NCBI RefSeq assembly: GCF_904846215.1
Contig: NZ_CAJGZK010000003.1
Span: 62,001-126,000, forward strand
Reading direction: 5' to 3'
DNA: 64,000 nt
Origin: Psychrobacter glacincola
GTDB lineage: Bacteria; Pseudomonadota; Gammaproteobacteria; Pseudomonadales; Moraxellaceae
Shown here piece by piece: positions 1-8,228 of the stretch (within the stretch, counting starts at the first letter, position 1; every line of letters begins with the position of its first letter). The notes beneath the pieces are model-generated. The model worked only from the letters and a program-made list of their open reading frames with translations. It had not been told where the DNA came from and made no database searches. The translations under genes were made by a program, and so were the position numbers.

Positions 1-1
1 C

Positions 2-229
2 GCTTCCTTATCCCTTGGCGCTACACGGAAATTTATCTTTAAACATAAAACTATTAGACAAAAGAATAAGCCCGTCAAAGTCGAGCTTTATCTTGAGTCG
101 GGTCAATTAATTGTCATGCATGGTGATACCCAACGTTTTTGGAAGCACAGCATCACCAAAAATAAAACGGCAGCGACAGGACGTATTAGTTTAACCTTTC
201 GGAAAATATATCCAAATAATCGAAGCTAG
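2..229 (+). CDS. AlkB-like 2-oxoglutarate/Fe(II) dioxygenase, 3' end only
   Basis: Seen: an open frame enters from the left edge and stops with TAG at 227-229, giving 75 residues. It contains SLGATRKF, then LYLESGQLIVMHGDTQRFWKH (shortened here to its key residues L-x-SG-x-L-x-VM-x-G-x-TQ-x-x-WKH) and ends in GRISLTFRKI. Family knowledge: these are the C-terminal motifs of AlkB-type oxidative demethylases, which remove alkyl groups from DNA or RNA bases. The His of WKH is the third iron ligand, and the Arg residues of the R-x-S-L-T-F-R segment bind 2-oxoglutarate and substrate. The 5' part, including the HxD iron motif, lies outside the window, so the exact subfamily cannot be judged. A repeat of the 140-bp family follows 17 bp downstream. 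Confidence 0.8.
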   Translation, partial: ASLSLGATRKFIFKHKTIRQKNKPVKVELYLESGQLIVMHGDTQRFWKHSITKNKTAATGRISLTFRKIYPNNRS

Positions 230-246
230 CTATCAGCTAAATTTAG

Positions 247-394
247 TATAGTCAGTTCAAAATAAAAGCGCTACGATTGTAATAACGTGCTATTGGCTAT
301 AATTTTTCCTTGCTTGCTGTTCGCAGGCGTGACAGAGGCTGCAAAAAATTTATAGCCAACAGCACGGTATCGTATTTAAAATGAATCGACTATA
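247..394 (+). repeat. Interspersed 140-bp repeat, beta-type arms
   Basis: Begins TATAGTCAGTTC and ends GAATCGACTATA. The left arm has TGCTATTGGCTATAA and the right arm TTATAGCCAACAGCA, which pair with one mismatch. The centre carries CTTGCTTGCTGT and ACAGAGGCTGC, the block shared by all full-length copies, but its apex is a variant (TTCGCAGGCGTG). It sits between the convergent AlkB-like gene and the MDR reductase. Confidence 0.9.
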
Positions 395-410
395 GTAAAT
401 TAAATTTGGC

Positions 411-1406
411 TTAGCTGACTTTTAATACCAATTTGCCAAAGGCATCGCCTTTTTGCAGCTCATGGTGTGCTGCAATAACCTCTGATAATGGATAGGTTTG
501 TTGCAATCGTAAAGTTAGCTGCCCATCTGCCACCAGTTGTAGGACTCGTGCCATATCTTCACCATTACGCCGCGCAGCATAACCTTCAACGCTTAGATTT
601 TTTTGACTGCCTGCTTCTTTTAGCTTATCTACCCAAATCGTTGGCAGAACATATACCCGTCCAGACTCTTTGACAACGTCTAGCGCCCGTACCCCCGCTT
701 CATCACCGACCAAATCCAATAAGATGTCGGCTTGCAGCTCAGGGAACGGATCATTTTTGGTATAATCAATCCAACCTGCAAGCTGACTGGTATCTATCAA
801 ACCATCCAATTTTTCATACTTTTCTGCTGAACAAATCAGCGTGACTTTGATATGGTTTTTAACAACTTTTTCCATCAATAGCTGTATCAATAAATGCCCA
901 ACACCGCCTGCTGGGGCATTCATGACCACATGCTCGCCCTCTTTGATATCAGTGAACTCAACAAACTGTAGCGCCGTTTGTCCGATACAAGGTAGTGCGC
1001 CTGCCTGCTCTAAGATGACAGCTTCAGGTACAGCTGCCAGTATTTTAGCATCGACGGCGACATATTCAGCATAGCATCCACCATTAAAAGTTAATGCTGC
1101 GACTTTATCACCAACGGCAAATTTCGTACCTTTACTGTCAACCACTGTGCCTGACATATCAAAACCCAAAATCGCTGACTGATTATGATCAAACTTGTCT
1201 TTTTGGATATTGGCAGCGCCCCAACCTTTACCTTGACGGGTTTTATAATCGACTGGATTAATACCCGCATACGCAATTTTCACCAGTACTTGATCATCTG
1301 TCAACTCAGGTATGGCAACATCATCTTGGTACATCATGACTTCAGGTTCACCGAACTCACGTATAAGCACCGCATGCTGGGTCGTTGGTATTTGTTTATT
1401 AGACAT
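411..1406 (-). CDS. Zinc-independent MDR-family NAD(P)H:quinone oxidoreductase-like protein
   Basis: 331 residues. A GroES-like alcohol dehydrogenase N-domain covers about residues 38-125 (GINPVDYKTRQG, GFDMSGTVV, GDKVAALTFNGGCYAEYV). A Rossmann cofactor domain follows, with the AGGVGH nucleotide motif at about 166-171. The catalytic-zinc cysteine/histidine set of classical alcohol dehydrogenases is not visible, which places it with quinone oxidoreductase or enoyl-reductase-like MDR proteins that use NADPH. The substrate cannot be told from sequence. An AGGAT ribosome site lies about 8 bases before the ATG. It stands alone on the minus strand, with the EEP-family gene 54 bp upstream in the same direction, so the two could be cotranscribed. 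Confidence 0.85.
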   Translation of the reverse strand: MSNKQIPTTQHAVLIREFGEPEVMMYQDDVAIPELTDDQVLVKIAYAGINPVDYKTRQGKGWGAANIQKDKFDHNQSAILGFDMSGTVVDSKGTKFAVGDKVAALTFNGGCYAEYVAVDAKILAAVPEAVILEQAGALPCIGQTALQFVEFTDIKEGEHVVMNAPAGGVGHLLIQLLMEKVVKNHIKVTLICSAEKYEKLDGLIDTSQLAGWIDYTKNDPFPELQADILLDLVGDEAGVRALDVVKESGRVYVLPTIWVDKLKEAGSQKNLSVEGYAARRNGEDMARVLQLVADGQLTLRLQQTYPLSEVIAAHHELQKGDAFGKLVLKVS

Positions 1407-1460
1407 CAGTTATTATCCTTTTTATTTCTTGAATCCATCATTGATTTTTATTTTTTTATT

Positions 1461-2234
1461 TTAAGGCAGAGCCAATTCTGCACTTAAAGGAAGGTGGTCA
1501 GACAGAGTCGACCATGGTTTACCCGTATGTACCCAGGCATCCTTTATTCTGAGGTTACGGACATAGATACGATCTAAGCTTAGTACGGGCAACTTCGCTG
1601 GAAAAGTCGGCAGCAGCTTGCCATGACAATGTTTAAAGGCTTCAGTCATGCCCAAATTCGACGCCAACTTATCACAAGACATTTTTTTCCAATCATTAAA
1701 GTCCCCTGCCAAAATCAGTGGTTGGTCAGGTGCAATTTCATCTCGGACATAGTTAGAAATCGCTTCATATTGCTTGATACGATCGCGCTCAAATAGGTTT
1801 AAGTGGGCGCATAAAACCACCACTGGCACCTCCCAACCTACCGGTTGCACTTCACAGTGTAAGACCCCGCGCTGCTCAAGCTTATTGACCGTAATATTGA
1901 CATTATGCTTGGGATCAAGTGGAAATCGGCTCAATACGGCATTGCCATGATGACCATTTTCGTACTCTGAATTTTTGCCATAGCTGTTTTCCAGTTGCAA
2001 ATATTCGCCAAACCATTCGTGCTGTGATTGGTCAGGGTATTCGTTATATTGAATATTGCGCTTGAGGTTTTGCCCCTGTACTTCTTGTAGGCAGAGTATG
2101 TCGGAGCCAATAATATCAAGCGCTTGGGCAATACCCTGAACTTTGACTTGGCGATTCATCGGCGACATGCCTTTATGAATATTGTAGCTTGTGAGTACAA
2201 AAGAGGTGGTAGTAGTCATAATGGTATTAGTCAT
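1461..2234 (-). CDS. Endonuclease/exonuclease/phosphatase (EEP) superfamily protein
   Basis: About 257 residues from the ATG at 2234. Motifs of the DNase I-like fold appear in order: SYNIHKG near the N-terminus, CLQEVQG with the metal-binding Glu, CAHLNLFERDR, LAGDFNDW, LDRIYV, and SDHLPL at the C-terminus with the catalytic His. The family cleaves phosphodiester or phosphoester bonds using Mg2+. The closest general match in layout is the E. coli YbhP type, whose substrate is not established. No signal peptide is visible, so a cytoplasmic enzyme is likely. The start is uncertain: the frame extends to a TTG at 2270 and another ATG lies at 2219. I chose 2234 because CTGAG precedes it, though only by a few bases. 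Confidence 0.8.
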   Translation of the reverse strand: MTNTIMTTTTSFVLTSYNIHKGMSPMNRQVKVQGIAQALDIIGSDILCLQEVQGQNLKRNIQYNEYPDQSQHEWFGEYLQLENSYGKNSEYENGHHGNAVLSRFPLDPKHNVNITVNKLEQRGVLHCEVQPVGWEVPVVVLCAHLNLFERDRIKQYEAISNYVRDEIAPDQPLILAGDFNDWKKMSCDKLASNLGMTEAFKHCHGKLLPTFPAKLPVLSLDRIYVRNLRIKDAWVHTGKPWSTLSDHLPLSAELALP

Positions 2235-2319
2235 AAACTCAGTATTTATAGAGTAAGTATTGGGTGTCAAATATGGTCGGCTTAAAATAAAAAAATCGTT
2301 TAAAATATAATCGAGGCAC

Positions 2320-2457
2320 TATAGTCAGGGAAAAGTAATATCGATACATCAAGTACTGCTGATATTCATTTTTCTTGCTTGCTGTGCCTACGCAGACAGA
2401 GGCTGCAAAAAATTTATACCAGCAGCACTGTAGCGTTTTTGAGATATTTTAACTATA
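2320..2457 (+). repeat. Interspersed 140-bp repeat, alpha-type arms
   Basis: Starts TATAGTCAGGGAAAAG and ends ATTTTAACTATA. Left-arm AGTACTGCTGATATT pairs imperfectly with right-arm TATACCAGCAGCACT. The central block includes GCCTACGCAGACAGAGGC. It lies between the baeRF-like gene and the EEP gene. Copies at 6769-6906 (inverted) and 34326-34463 are nearly identical. Confidence 0.92.
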
Positions 2458-2471
2458 TAAAACCATACATA

Positions 2472-2504
2472 TAAAAAAGCATTGGCTCATATTGAACCAA
2501 TGCT
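2472..2504 (-). terminator. Rho-independent terminator of the baeRF-like gene
   Basis: AGCATTGG at 2478-2485 and CCAATGCT at 2497-2504 form a perfect 8-bp stem. Read on the minus strand the stem is followed by a T-run (the A-run at 2472-2478). It lies 66 bp past the stop codon of the minus-strand gene at 2570. Confidence 0.8.
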
Positions 2505-2569
2505 CTCATACTATACCTATGTGCTATCAATGACCAATGGCTAATTCGTTACTGAACCTAAGTCATCGA

Positions 2570-3682
2570 TTAATAGCGGGTGACAAGAGCAATCGGTTGG
2601 TCTGCGCTCATAATATCTTGTGGCATAAACACCGCTTTACCGCCATTATGAATGACATGCTCAATGATTTCGCCAATAGCATCATCAGTGATACCTTCTG
2701 CGCTCGAATCATCGGCAAGATTTAGCGTTTGCGCTTTTTCATCAATTTTAGCCGGTTGAATATAACCACGGCGAACATACAAGGTATCGCCTACGCCCTG
2801 AAAAGCACTGCGATAGACTTCTTGTAAGTCAGTTTGTAGTCTATTTGCTCCGCGCGCTTTATCGATCTCGCCTAGTGCCGCTTGATGTAGCGAGGTACGA
2901 TAACCTTCTACTGCTTCTTGTACACTGTTGATAATATGCTGCGCACTACCCTCATCTAGATTGGTGGCATTTGATACCGTAGCGATGATATTATCCGGAC
3001 GGTCACAAACATCTTTATAGTAGCCAATATTTTTGCTATCACCGACCACGACCAGCGGCATTTTATGCTCGCCCCACAGCTCTTGAACACTCTTATCTAC
3101 TTGATTAAAGAACTCTTTTAAGGCGCTGCTGTCATTATTGGCTGAGCGGTCTGATCCGCCATCACTTGTCGTGTGAAGTCCATTATTGTCGATAGGGAAT
3201 GGAATATTTTCCATATTGTTTTGGGCAGTATCGTCTAGATCGAACTCTCGTATCACGCGATCATTAGAGGCTTCAATTAAACGCGCCTTATCACGAGTCA
3301 ATACCAACGTATAATAATGCACGGCGCTCGCCATATCACGCACCAAATCACGGGTGGCAAAGCGATGCGAGATGACCACACGCTCAGTGGTATCAATAGG
3401 CATACGAATCACTTGCACATCATCAGTACTGGCAAAAATAGCCAACGTATCTAGATTAAGATTATGATTGAGCTCTTTGGTCTTAGCATGGATATTGTCT
3501 AAGATAGTGGTCGCTGTACGCTTGTCATACTCATTGGTTAGACGTTCTTCGACGACTTTTAGTTGGTTTTTTAGGGCAATAGGGTCTTTGTCGTTGGCAG
3601 GGTGTTCGCGGTGCGTTTTGACAAAGATACTGACTGCTGGATTCGCCTTTGTCTCGCGTAAGCTTTTAAGAGTTGCTTTCAT
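2570..3682 (-). CDS. Bacterial archaeo-eukaryotic release factor-like (baeRF family 3-like) protein
   Basis: 370 residues from the ATG at 3682. That start is preceded by AAGGAG with a spacing of 8, whereas the longer frame to 3709 has no such site. Recognisable segments are a helical N-terminal third with L-x-x-VEERL, a central ERVVISHRFATRDLVR followed by YYTLVLTRDKARLIEA, and a C-terminal nucleotide-like segment VVVGDSKNIGYYKDV. These resemble the eRF1-like baeRF domain proteins that occur widely in bacteria. Family members have been proposed to act on stalled ribosomes or in ribosome protection, but function is not established and I did not see the GGQ peptide-release motif. It is a single-gene unit with its own terminator. 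Confidence 0.6.
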   Translation of the reverse strand: MKATLKSLRETKANPAVSIFVKTHREHPANDKDPIALKNQLKVVEERLTNEYDKRTATTILDNIHAKTKELNHNLNLDTLAIFASTDDVQVIRMPIDTTERVVISHRFATRDLVRDMASAVHYYTLVLTRDKARLIEASNDRVIREFDLDDTAQNNMENIPFPIDNNGLHTTSDGGSDRSANNDSSALKEFFNQVDKSVQELWGEHKMPLVVVGDSKNIGYYKDVCDRPDNIIATVSNATNLDEGSAQHIINSVQEAVEGYRTSLHQAALGEIDKARGANRLQTDLQEVYRSAFQGVGDTLYVRRGYIQPAKIDEKAQTLNLADDSSAEGITDDAIGEIIEHVIHNGGKAVFMPQDIMSADQPIALVTRY

Positions 3683-4191
3683 AAATACTGCTCCTTGTTT
3701 TATGACCATGAATTTCCAATACTACTTTTGGTATGCTTTGCCTGTCGCTGCTTTTTAAATTTTTATATAAGATGGCAACATGCTTTTAATAACCATACTC
3801 TTAATAACATAGCATGCTTAACACACTATTCATACTATAACAATTAAGTCATATAACCCTAACAACTTGACCTCATAAGCTATAGGGTTAATTTGCAAGC
3901 AAATGATAATGCTTTGTAAATAGTAGCAACACGCGCAATGGCAATCTTAATAAACAAAGCATGATAGTCAGCATTATTAACTTGGTCATGCTAAAGCACT
4001 TGGCTTGTATTTCTCACTATGAATACCCATCTTTTAGATAGCGCACTATTAATCATTAATAATGATTGTCGGATACACCAAAACGATTAGCCTCAAATTG
4101 AGGTGTTTAATTTTGAAAAATTTTGATATCAATCCATCTTATTTAAAACTCTATCTTATTTATCATATTCATTATTATAACGGAACCTTTT
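3683..4191. other. Divergent intergenic region, no gene seen
   Basis: 509 bp between the divergent baeRF-like gene and prlC, AT-rich, with stops in all frames. A 7-bp inverted repeat (AACCCTA and TAGGGTT, about 3856-3894) and the palindrome CTCAAATTGAG near 4092 are the only structure noticed. Promoters for both genes must lie here, but no convincing -35/-10 pair stood out. Confidence 0.5.
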
Positions 4192-6441
4192 ATGACTTCT
4201 ATATCTCCAGAGTTACACCTTGTTGATTTTGCCAATACTGCACCAAATACTTTACAACAGCAGGTCATTAGCGCTATTGACGCTGCCAACGCATTTCTTG
4301 ATGAATTGGCAATAACGGTAGATAACAAGGAATCAGCGAACGCTCTAGATACTAAGCAAGCGCTGACCGATATAAAGAATTTTGACCATATCAATCTGGC
4401 ACTAGATCGCAGTTGGGGCATTTTGTCGCATCTGAATAGTGTGATGAGCAATGATGAGATTCGTCAGGTCCATCATGAGCTGCTACCCAAGCTGTCTGCC
4501 TATGGCACGTGGGTTGGACAGCATCAGCCGCTATTTAGCCGTTATCAAGCGATTGTCAATGACAAAGCATTCTTTGCAGCGCTTGAGCCAGCACGAGCAC
4601 GTGCTATTGAGCTTGCGCTACGCAGCTTTGAGCTATCAGGAGTGGCATTACCTAAAGCTGAGCAAGATAAATTTGCCGCGATTCAAAGCAAGCTATCTAC
4701 CTTGTCAGCAACTTTTTCCGACCATGTATTAGATGCAACGCAAGCATATGCTTTACCGCTTAAAGCCGAGCAGTTAGCAGGTCTAACCGAAAGTGGTTTG
4801 GCACTAGTAGCCGATGCAGGTGAACAATTCAAAGCCCGAGAAATTGCCAGCGGTGCGCTTACGCAAGCAGAGATTGATGCCTTGCCGACGCCTTATTATG
4901 TCGCAAGCTTAAATATTCCTGTGTATCTTGCTATCATGACTCATGCTGATGATCGCAACCTACGTGAGACGCTGTATCGTGCTTATGTTACCCGCGCCTC
5001 TGAGTTTGATGAGCATGCCAATGCCAAAGGCGAATCGCTCAATAACGCCGATATCATGCGTCAGATTTTGCAGTTACGTGAGCAAAAAGCGAAATTGCTA
5101 GGGTTTGATAACTATGCAGAAGTATCGCTATCGACCAAAATGGCAGATAACGTAGCAGAAGTAGAAAACTTTTTACGTGATTTAGCGGCGCAAGCAACGC
5201 CCACTGCTGAGCAAGATTTGGCACAATTACAAAAATATGCGCAGGATTATGGTATTAAAGATTTGCAGCCGTGGGACAGTGCTTATATTGCCGAAAAGGT
5301 AAAACAAAGCGAGTTCAGCTTATCACAAGAAGAGATTCGCCCCTATTTCCCTTTAGCAAAAGTCGTTAGTGGGTTGTTCGCCATCGTTGAGCGCCTATAC
5401 GGCATTAAAGTGAAAGAGCAAAGCAATGACAGCGCCAATAAGAGTGTCAATGACAATACCGACGAAGTATTAGCATCACGTTGGCACGATGATGTGCGTT
5501 TTTATCAATTATTCGATGCTGATGATCATTTAATTGGCGGCTTTTACTTTGACTTATTTGCCCGTAGTGGTAAACGTGGCGGGGCTTGGATGAGTGGCTT
5601 TCAGTCACGTTATACCTATGCTGAGCAAGACCATCAGCAGCTACCTGTTTGCTTTATGGTCGGTAACTTCACCCCTGCTCTTGATGGTAAACCAAGCTTA
5701 TTGACCCATGATGAAGTCGTCACCTTATTCCACGAATTCGGTCACGGTTTACATCATCTATTGACTCAAGTAACAGTGGGTGATGTCGCTGGCGTCAATG
5801 GCGTAGAATGGGATGCTGTCGAGCTGCCAAGTCAGTTTATGGAAAACTGGGCGTGGGATGCAGAAGGTATTGCTCTTATTAGCAGTCATGTCAAAACCGG
5901 CGCGCCACTACCAAAAGAGAAACTTGATGCGCTACTGGCGGTCAAACACTTCCAAAGTGGCATGCAAATGCTACGTCAAATCGAATTTGCATTGTTTGAT
6001 TTATTGATTCATGCACAGACACCAGCGCTTGATTATGATGGTATTTTGACTACCCTTAACAGCGTACGTCAAGATATTGCCATTGTGCAGACGCCTGATT
6101 ACAACCGCTTTGCCAATGGCTTTAGTCATATCTTTGCTGGTGGTTATGCCGCCGGTTATTATTCTTATAAATGGGCAGAGCTATTGTCCGCGGATGCCTT
6201 TAGTAAATTTGAAGAAGACGGTATTTTTAATCCTATGACTGGTAAAGCCTTTCGTGAGACCATCTTATCCGTTGGCGGTAGTTTCCCAGCTAAAGTGAAC
6301 TTTGAAAACTTCCGTGGTCGCAGCGCCAATATCGATGCTTTGCTACGGCATAGCGGCTTTGCTGATGCTAAAAATCACACTAAAAATCAGACTAAAAACA
6401 GTGCTGCTGCCAATGCCTCAACAACAAGTAAGGTCATTTAA
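4192..6441 (+). CDS. prlC: Oligopeptidase A, M3 family zinc metallopeptidase
   Basis: 749 residues. The zinc signature HEFGH is at residues 514-518, and the third-ligand segment VELPSQFMENW follows about 30 residues later. The C-terminal FSHIFAGGYAAGYYSYKWAEL and FRGRSANIDALLRHSGF are typical of oligopeptidase A. The enzyme degrades short peptides in the cytoplasm, including cleaved signal peptides. It is about 70 residues longer than the E. coli protein: an acidic loop near residues 410-425 (NDSANKSVNDNTDE) and a Lys/Asn/Ala-rich tail account for part of this. GGA sits about 8 bases before the ATG. The next gene starts immediately after the stop codon, so the two are cotranscribed. Confidence 0.95.
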   Translation: MTSISPELHLVDFANTAPNTLQQQVISAIDAANAFLDELAITVDNKESANALDTKQALTDIKNFDHINLALDRSWGILSHLNSVMSNDEIRQVHHELLPKLSAYGTWVGQHQPLFSRYQAIVNDKAFFAALEPARARAIELALRSFELSGVALPKAEQDKFAAIQSKLSTLSATFSDHVLDATQAYALPLKAEQLAGLTESGLALVADAGEQFKAREIASGALTQAEIDALPTPYYVASLNIPVYLAIMTHADDRNLRETLYRAYVTRASEFDEHANAKGESLNNADIMRQILQLREQKAKLLGFDNYAEVSLSTKMADNVAEVENFLRDLAAQATPTAEQDLAQLQKYAQDYGIKDLQPWDSAYIAEKVKQSEFSLSQEEIRPYFPLAKVVSGLFAIVERLYGIKVKEQSNDSANKSVNDNTDEVLASRWHDDVRFYQLFDADDHLIGGFYFDLFARSGKRGGAWMSGFQSRYTYAEQDHQQLPVCFMVGNFTPALDGKPSLLTHDEVVTLFHEFGHGLHHLLTQVTVGDVAGVNGVEWDAVELPSQFMENWAWDAEGIALISSHVKTGAPLPKEKLDALLAVKHFQSGMQMLRQIEFALFDLLIHAQTPALDYDGILTTLNSVRQDIAIVQTPDYNRFANGFSHIFAGGYAAGYYSYKWAELLSADAFSKFEEDGIFNPMTGKAFRETILSVGGSFPAKVNFENFRGRSANIDALLRHSGFADAKNHTKNQTKNSAAANASTTSKVI

Positions 6442-6699
6442 ATGCGCTATCAATCAGCACGCCCAAAGCGGCAATTTTTATCGGGTGTTCGCTGCCCGAA
6501 ATGTCAGGCGATGGATGCGGTAGTTCAAGTAAACGTCGTCACTCCAGAACCTGATGAGTATATTGAATGCACATTGTGCGGACATACAGAGCACCGTCCT
6601 GATCCTGATGCTATCAGTGCAAAAAACCACGCTGAAGATCAACTTATCCGTGATGCAATGCATACCGGAACCAGTGGTACAGTGAAGTTTAAGTTATAA
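6442..6699 (+). CDS. yheV: YheV-family small zinc-ribbon protein
   Basis: 85 residues with two CxxC knuckles, CPKC at about 24-27 and CTLCGH about 27 residues later, consistent with a single structural zinc. The N-terminus RYQSARPKRQFLSGVRCPKC and the two-knuckle layout match the YheV family of small putative metal-binding proteins, whose function is unknown. The ATG directly abuts the TAA of prlC, so translation is probably coupled to it. No separate ribosome site is needed or clear. Confidence 0.8.
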   Translation: MRYQSARPKRQFLSGVRCPKCQAMDAVVQVNVVTPEPDEYIECTLCGHTEHRPDPDAISAKNHAEDQLIRDAMHTGTSGTVKFKL

Positions 6700-6768
6700 G
6701 TATTTAAGAGCATAATGTTTGTGCCACTCTTTAATAGTATCTTCAGCCTATCTAACGAATTCTATATC

Positions 6769-6906
6769 TATAGTTAAAATATCTCAAAAACACTACAGTG
6801 CTGCTGGTATAATTTTTCTGCAGCCTCTGTCTGCGTAGGCATAGCAAGCAAGAAAAATTAATATCAGCAGTACTTGATGTATCGATATTACTTTTCCCTG
6901 ACTATA
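6769..6906 (-). repeat. Interspersed 140-bp repeat, alpha-type, inverted
   Basis: Reverse-oriented copy running TATAGTTAAAAT to CCCTGACTATA on the plus strand. It contains the shared block as GCAGCCTCTGTCTGCGTAGG. It is 138 bp long and almost identical to the copies at 2320 and 34326. It lies between the prlC-yheV unit and the next plus-strand gene, 63 bp before a candidate promoter-bearing gap. Confidence 0.92.
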
Positions 6907-6976
6907 GTTAGATAGGCTTTTTATTTTGAGTTTGCTATAGTATGGTAGGATACCTATAACCTAAATTGACCGTAGT

Positions 6977-7516
6977 ATGAAAAGCAAAAAAATGCGTCCT
7001 TTATCTAATAAAGTCTCGAAAAAGTCGACTATATCACGTCAAAAATGGTGGTTTGGTATTCTATTGATTGTGCTATTCATCGGTTATTTGGTTTGGAAAA
7101 ACTCTCTACCTGAAGATAACACGACCGCTGTAGAAAGCTTACCAGCAACTACCGAACAACCTGATGCAGTACCATCTACATCTACTGCTACGTCATTAGA
7201 TAATGTGGTAAATGATGATGTCTTAGATGATAGCCAAGCCATTGCTGCTGTTACAGATACTGAGGCACCTGATCCAGAGGGTATCTTAAAAGCACCATTG
7301 CCAAAAACGAACAGCTTAGCTAAAGAAGAAATTGATCGTTTAGAGGACGAACGTCAGCGTTTGGCTGCACAAGAAAAGCTAGCTGCTGAACAGATTGCCA
7401 TGACCAAACAGTTGACTGAACTTAAGGCTCAAGAAATCGCACTGCTTGAGCAACAAATTGCCCAGTTAGAGGCTGATACTGAGGCTGATACTGAGGCTAC
7501 AACCAACACTAACTAG
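6977..7516 (+). CDS. Membrane-anchored coiled-coil protein of unknown function
   Basis: 179 residues. A strongly basic N-terminus (about residues 1-23) precedes one transmembrane segment at 24-40 (WWFGILLIVLFIGYLVW). An acidic, Thr/Ser-rich linker follows, then a long charged helix of about 114-165 with heptad-like spacing (EEIDRLEDERQRLAAQEK, LLEQQIAQLEA). The predicted topology is single-pass, N-in, with the helix in the periplasm by the positive-inside rule. The C-terminus repeats EADT twice, encoded by a short direct DNA repeat. I do not recognise a family. The ribosome site is weak. The macrodomain-like gene starts 26 bp downstream, suggesting a two-gene operon ended by the terminator at 8152. 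Confidence 0.7.
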   Translation: MKSKKMRPLSNKVSKKSTISRQKWWFGILLIVLFIGYLVWKNSLPEDNTTAVESLPATTEQPDAVPSTSTATSLDNVVNDDVLDDSQAIAAVTDTEAPDPEGILKAPLPKTNSLAKEEIDRLEDERQRLAAQEKLAAEQIAMTKQLTELKAQEIALLEQQIAQLEADTEADTEATTNTN

Positions 7517-7542
7517 CGTATGCTTTTATAAAGGGGTTGATG

Positions 7543-8115
7543 ATGGCAACGTTGCAACTCACTCATGCCCCTATTCTAAATAGCAGCGCCCAGCTTCTCA
7601 TACTACCCGTTAATAGCGCAGGTATGCTTTTAGATCCTATTTTGACTCGCGCAAAAACCCTATATCCTGATAATTACCAACGTTACTACCGCGCCTGCCG
7701 TGATGGTAGCTTAGCGGTAGGTAGTTGTTCACTGCACAAACGCTCGCGTGAGCAAGCGGGGCTTAATGTCAGTAGTAACGGTAACCAGCCTGTTTATATT
7801 GCCAACCTTGTCATCTCAGACCACCCTTATCATCCAGTGAGAGTACGCTGGCTAACGGCAGCTTTGGTTGATTTACAGCAGCAGCTAATACCTTTGATAC
7901 GCTATCAAGGCATACGTCACATTGCCCTGCTTGCCCGTCCACTTATTTATAACCAGTCACGAAATGAAGCCAATCATTTGACCAATGAATCTCATATAGC
8001 ACATATTCTGCCATTAGATTGGTACAGAGATATCTTGCCTTTACTGATGCAATATCTACAAGATTTACCTAACATTCGCATCGATATTCATCTGCCAAAA
8101 GACATTACCCTATAG
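7543..8115 (+). CDS. Degenerate macrodomain-like protein
   Basis: 190 residues from the ATG at 7543, about 6 bases after AAGGGG. The frame also allows TTG at 7537 and ATG at 7540. The segment LLILPVNSAGMLLDPILTRA followed by YPDNYQRYYRACRDGSLAVG resembles the start of the ALC1/DarG-like macrodomain class, where VNTVG is followed by a K-x-FP-x-NY-x-x-Y-x-x-AC-x-x-G pattern. Later, IRHIALLARPL sits where family members have the strand leading to the GxGxGG ADP-ribose loop, and that glycine loop is missing. LDWYRDILPLL matches the usual W-x-x-V-x-P-x-I helix. I infer a macrodomain fold that may have lost or changed ADP-ribose binding. No DarT-like toxin is adjacent. Confidence 0.55.
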   Translation: MATLQLTHAPILNSSAQLLILPVNSAGMLLDPILTRAKTLYPDNYQRYYRACRDGSLAVGSCSLHKRSREQAGLNVSSNGNQPVYIANLVISDHPYHPVRVRWLTAALVDLQQQLIPLIRYQGIRHIALLARPLIYNQSRNEANHLTNESHIAHILPLDWYRDILPLLMQYLQDLPNIRIDIHLPKDITL

Positions 8116-8151
8116 CAGCTTATTTTGATATCCGTAATTATTTACGGCCAT

Positions 8152-8200
8152 AAAAAAACCGCTTTGAGCACTCATAGCAAGTGACTCAAAGCGGTTTTTT
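8152..8200. terminator. Bidirectional terminator between macrodomain gene and pnp
   Basis: AAAAAAACCGCTTTGAG and CTCAAAGCGGTTTTTT form an 11-bp-plus GC-containing stem, with A-runs and T-runs at both sides. It serves the plus-strand gene ending at 8115 and the minus-strand pnp ending at 8229. Confidence 0.9.
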
Positions 8201-8228
8201 AAATATTAACGCTATCAAATATCAAGCA

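Noticed and set aside
247-394. Repeat copies considered as parts of CRISPR arrays or rRNA/tRNA fragments
   Set aside because: No regular spacing, copies scattered in both orientations over 60 kb, no cas genes, no tRNA fold; the arms are self-complementary, which fits mobile folded elements.
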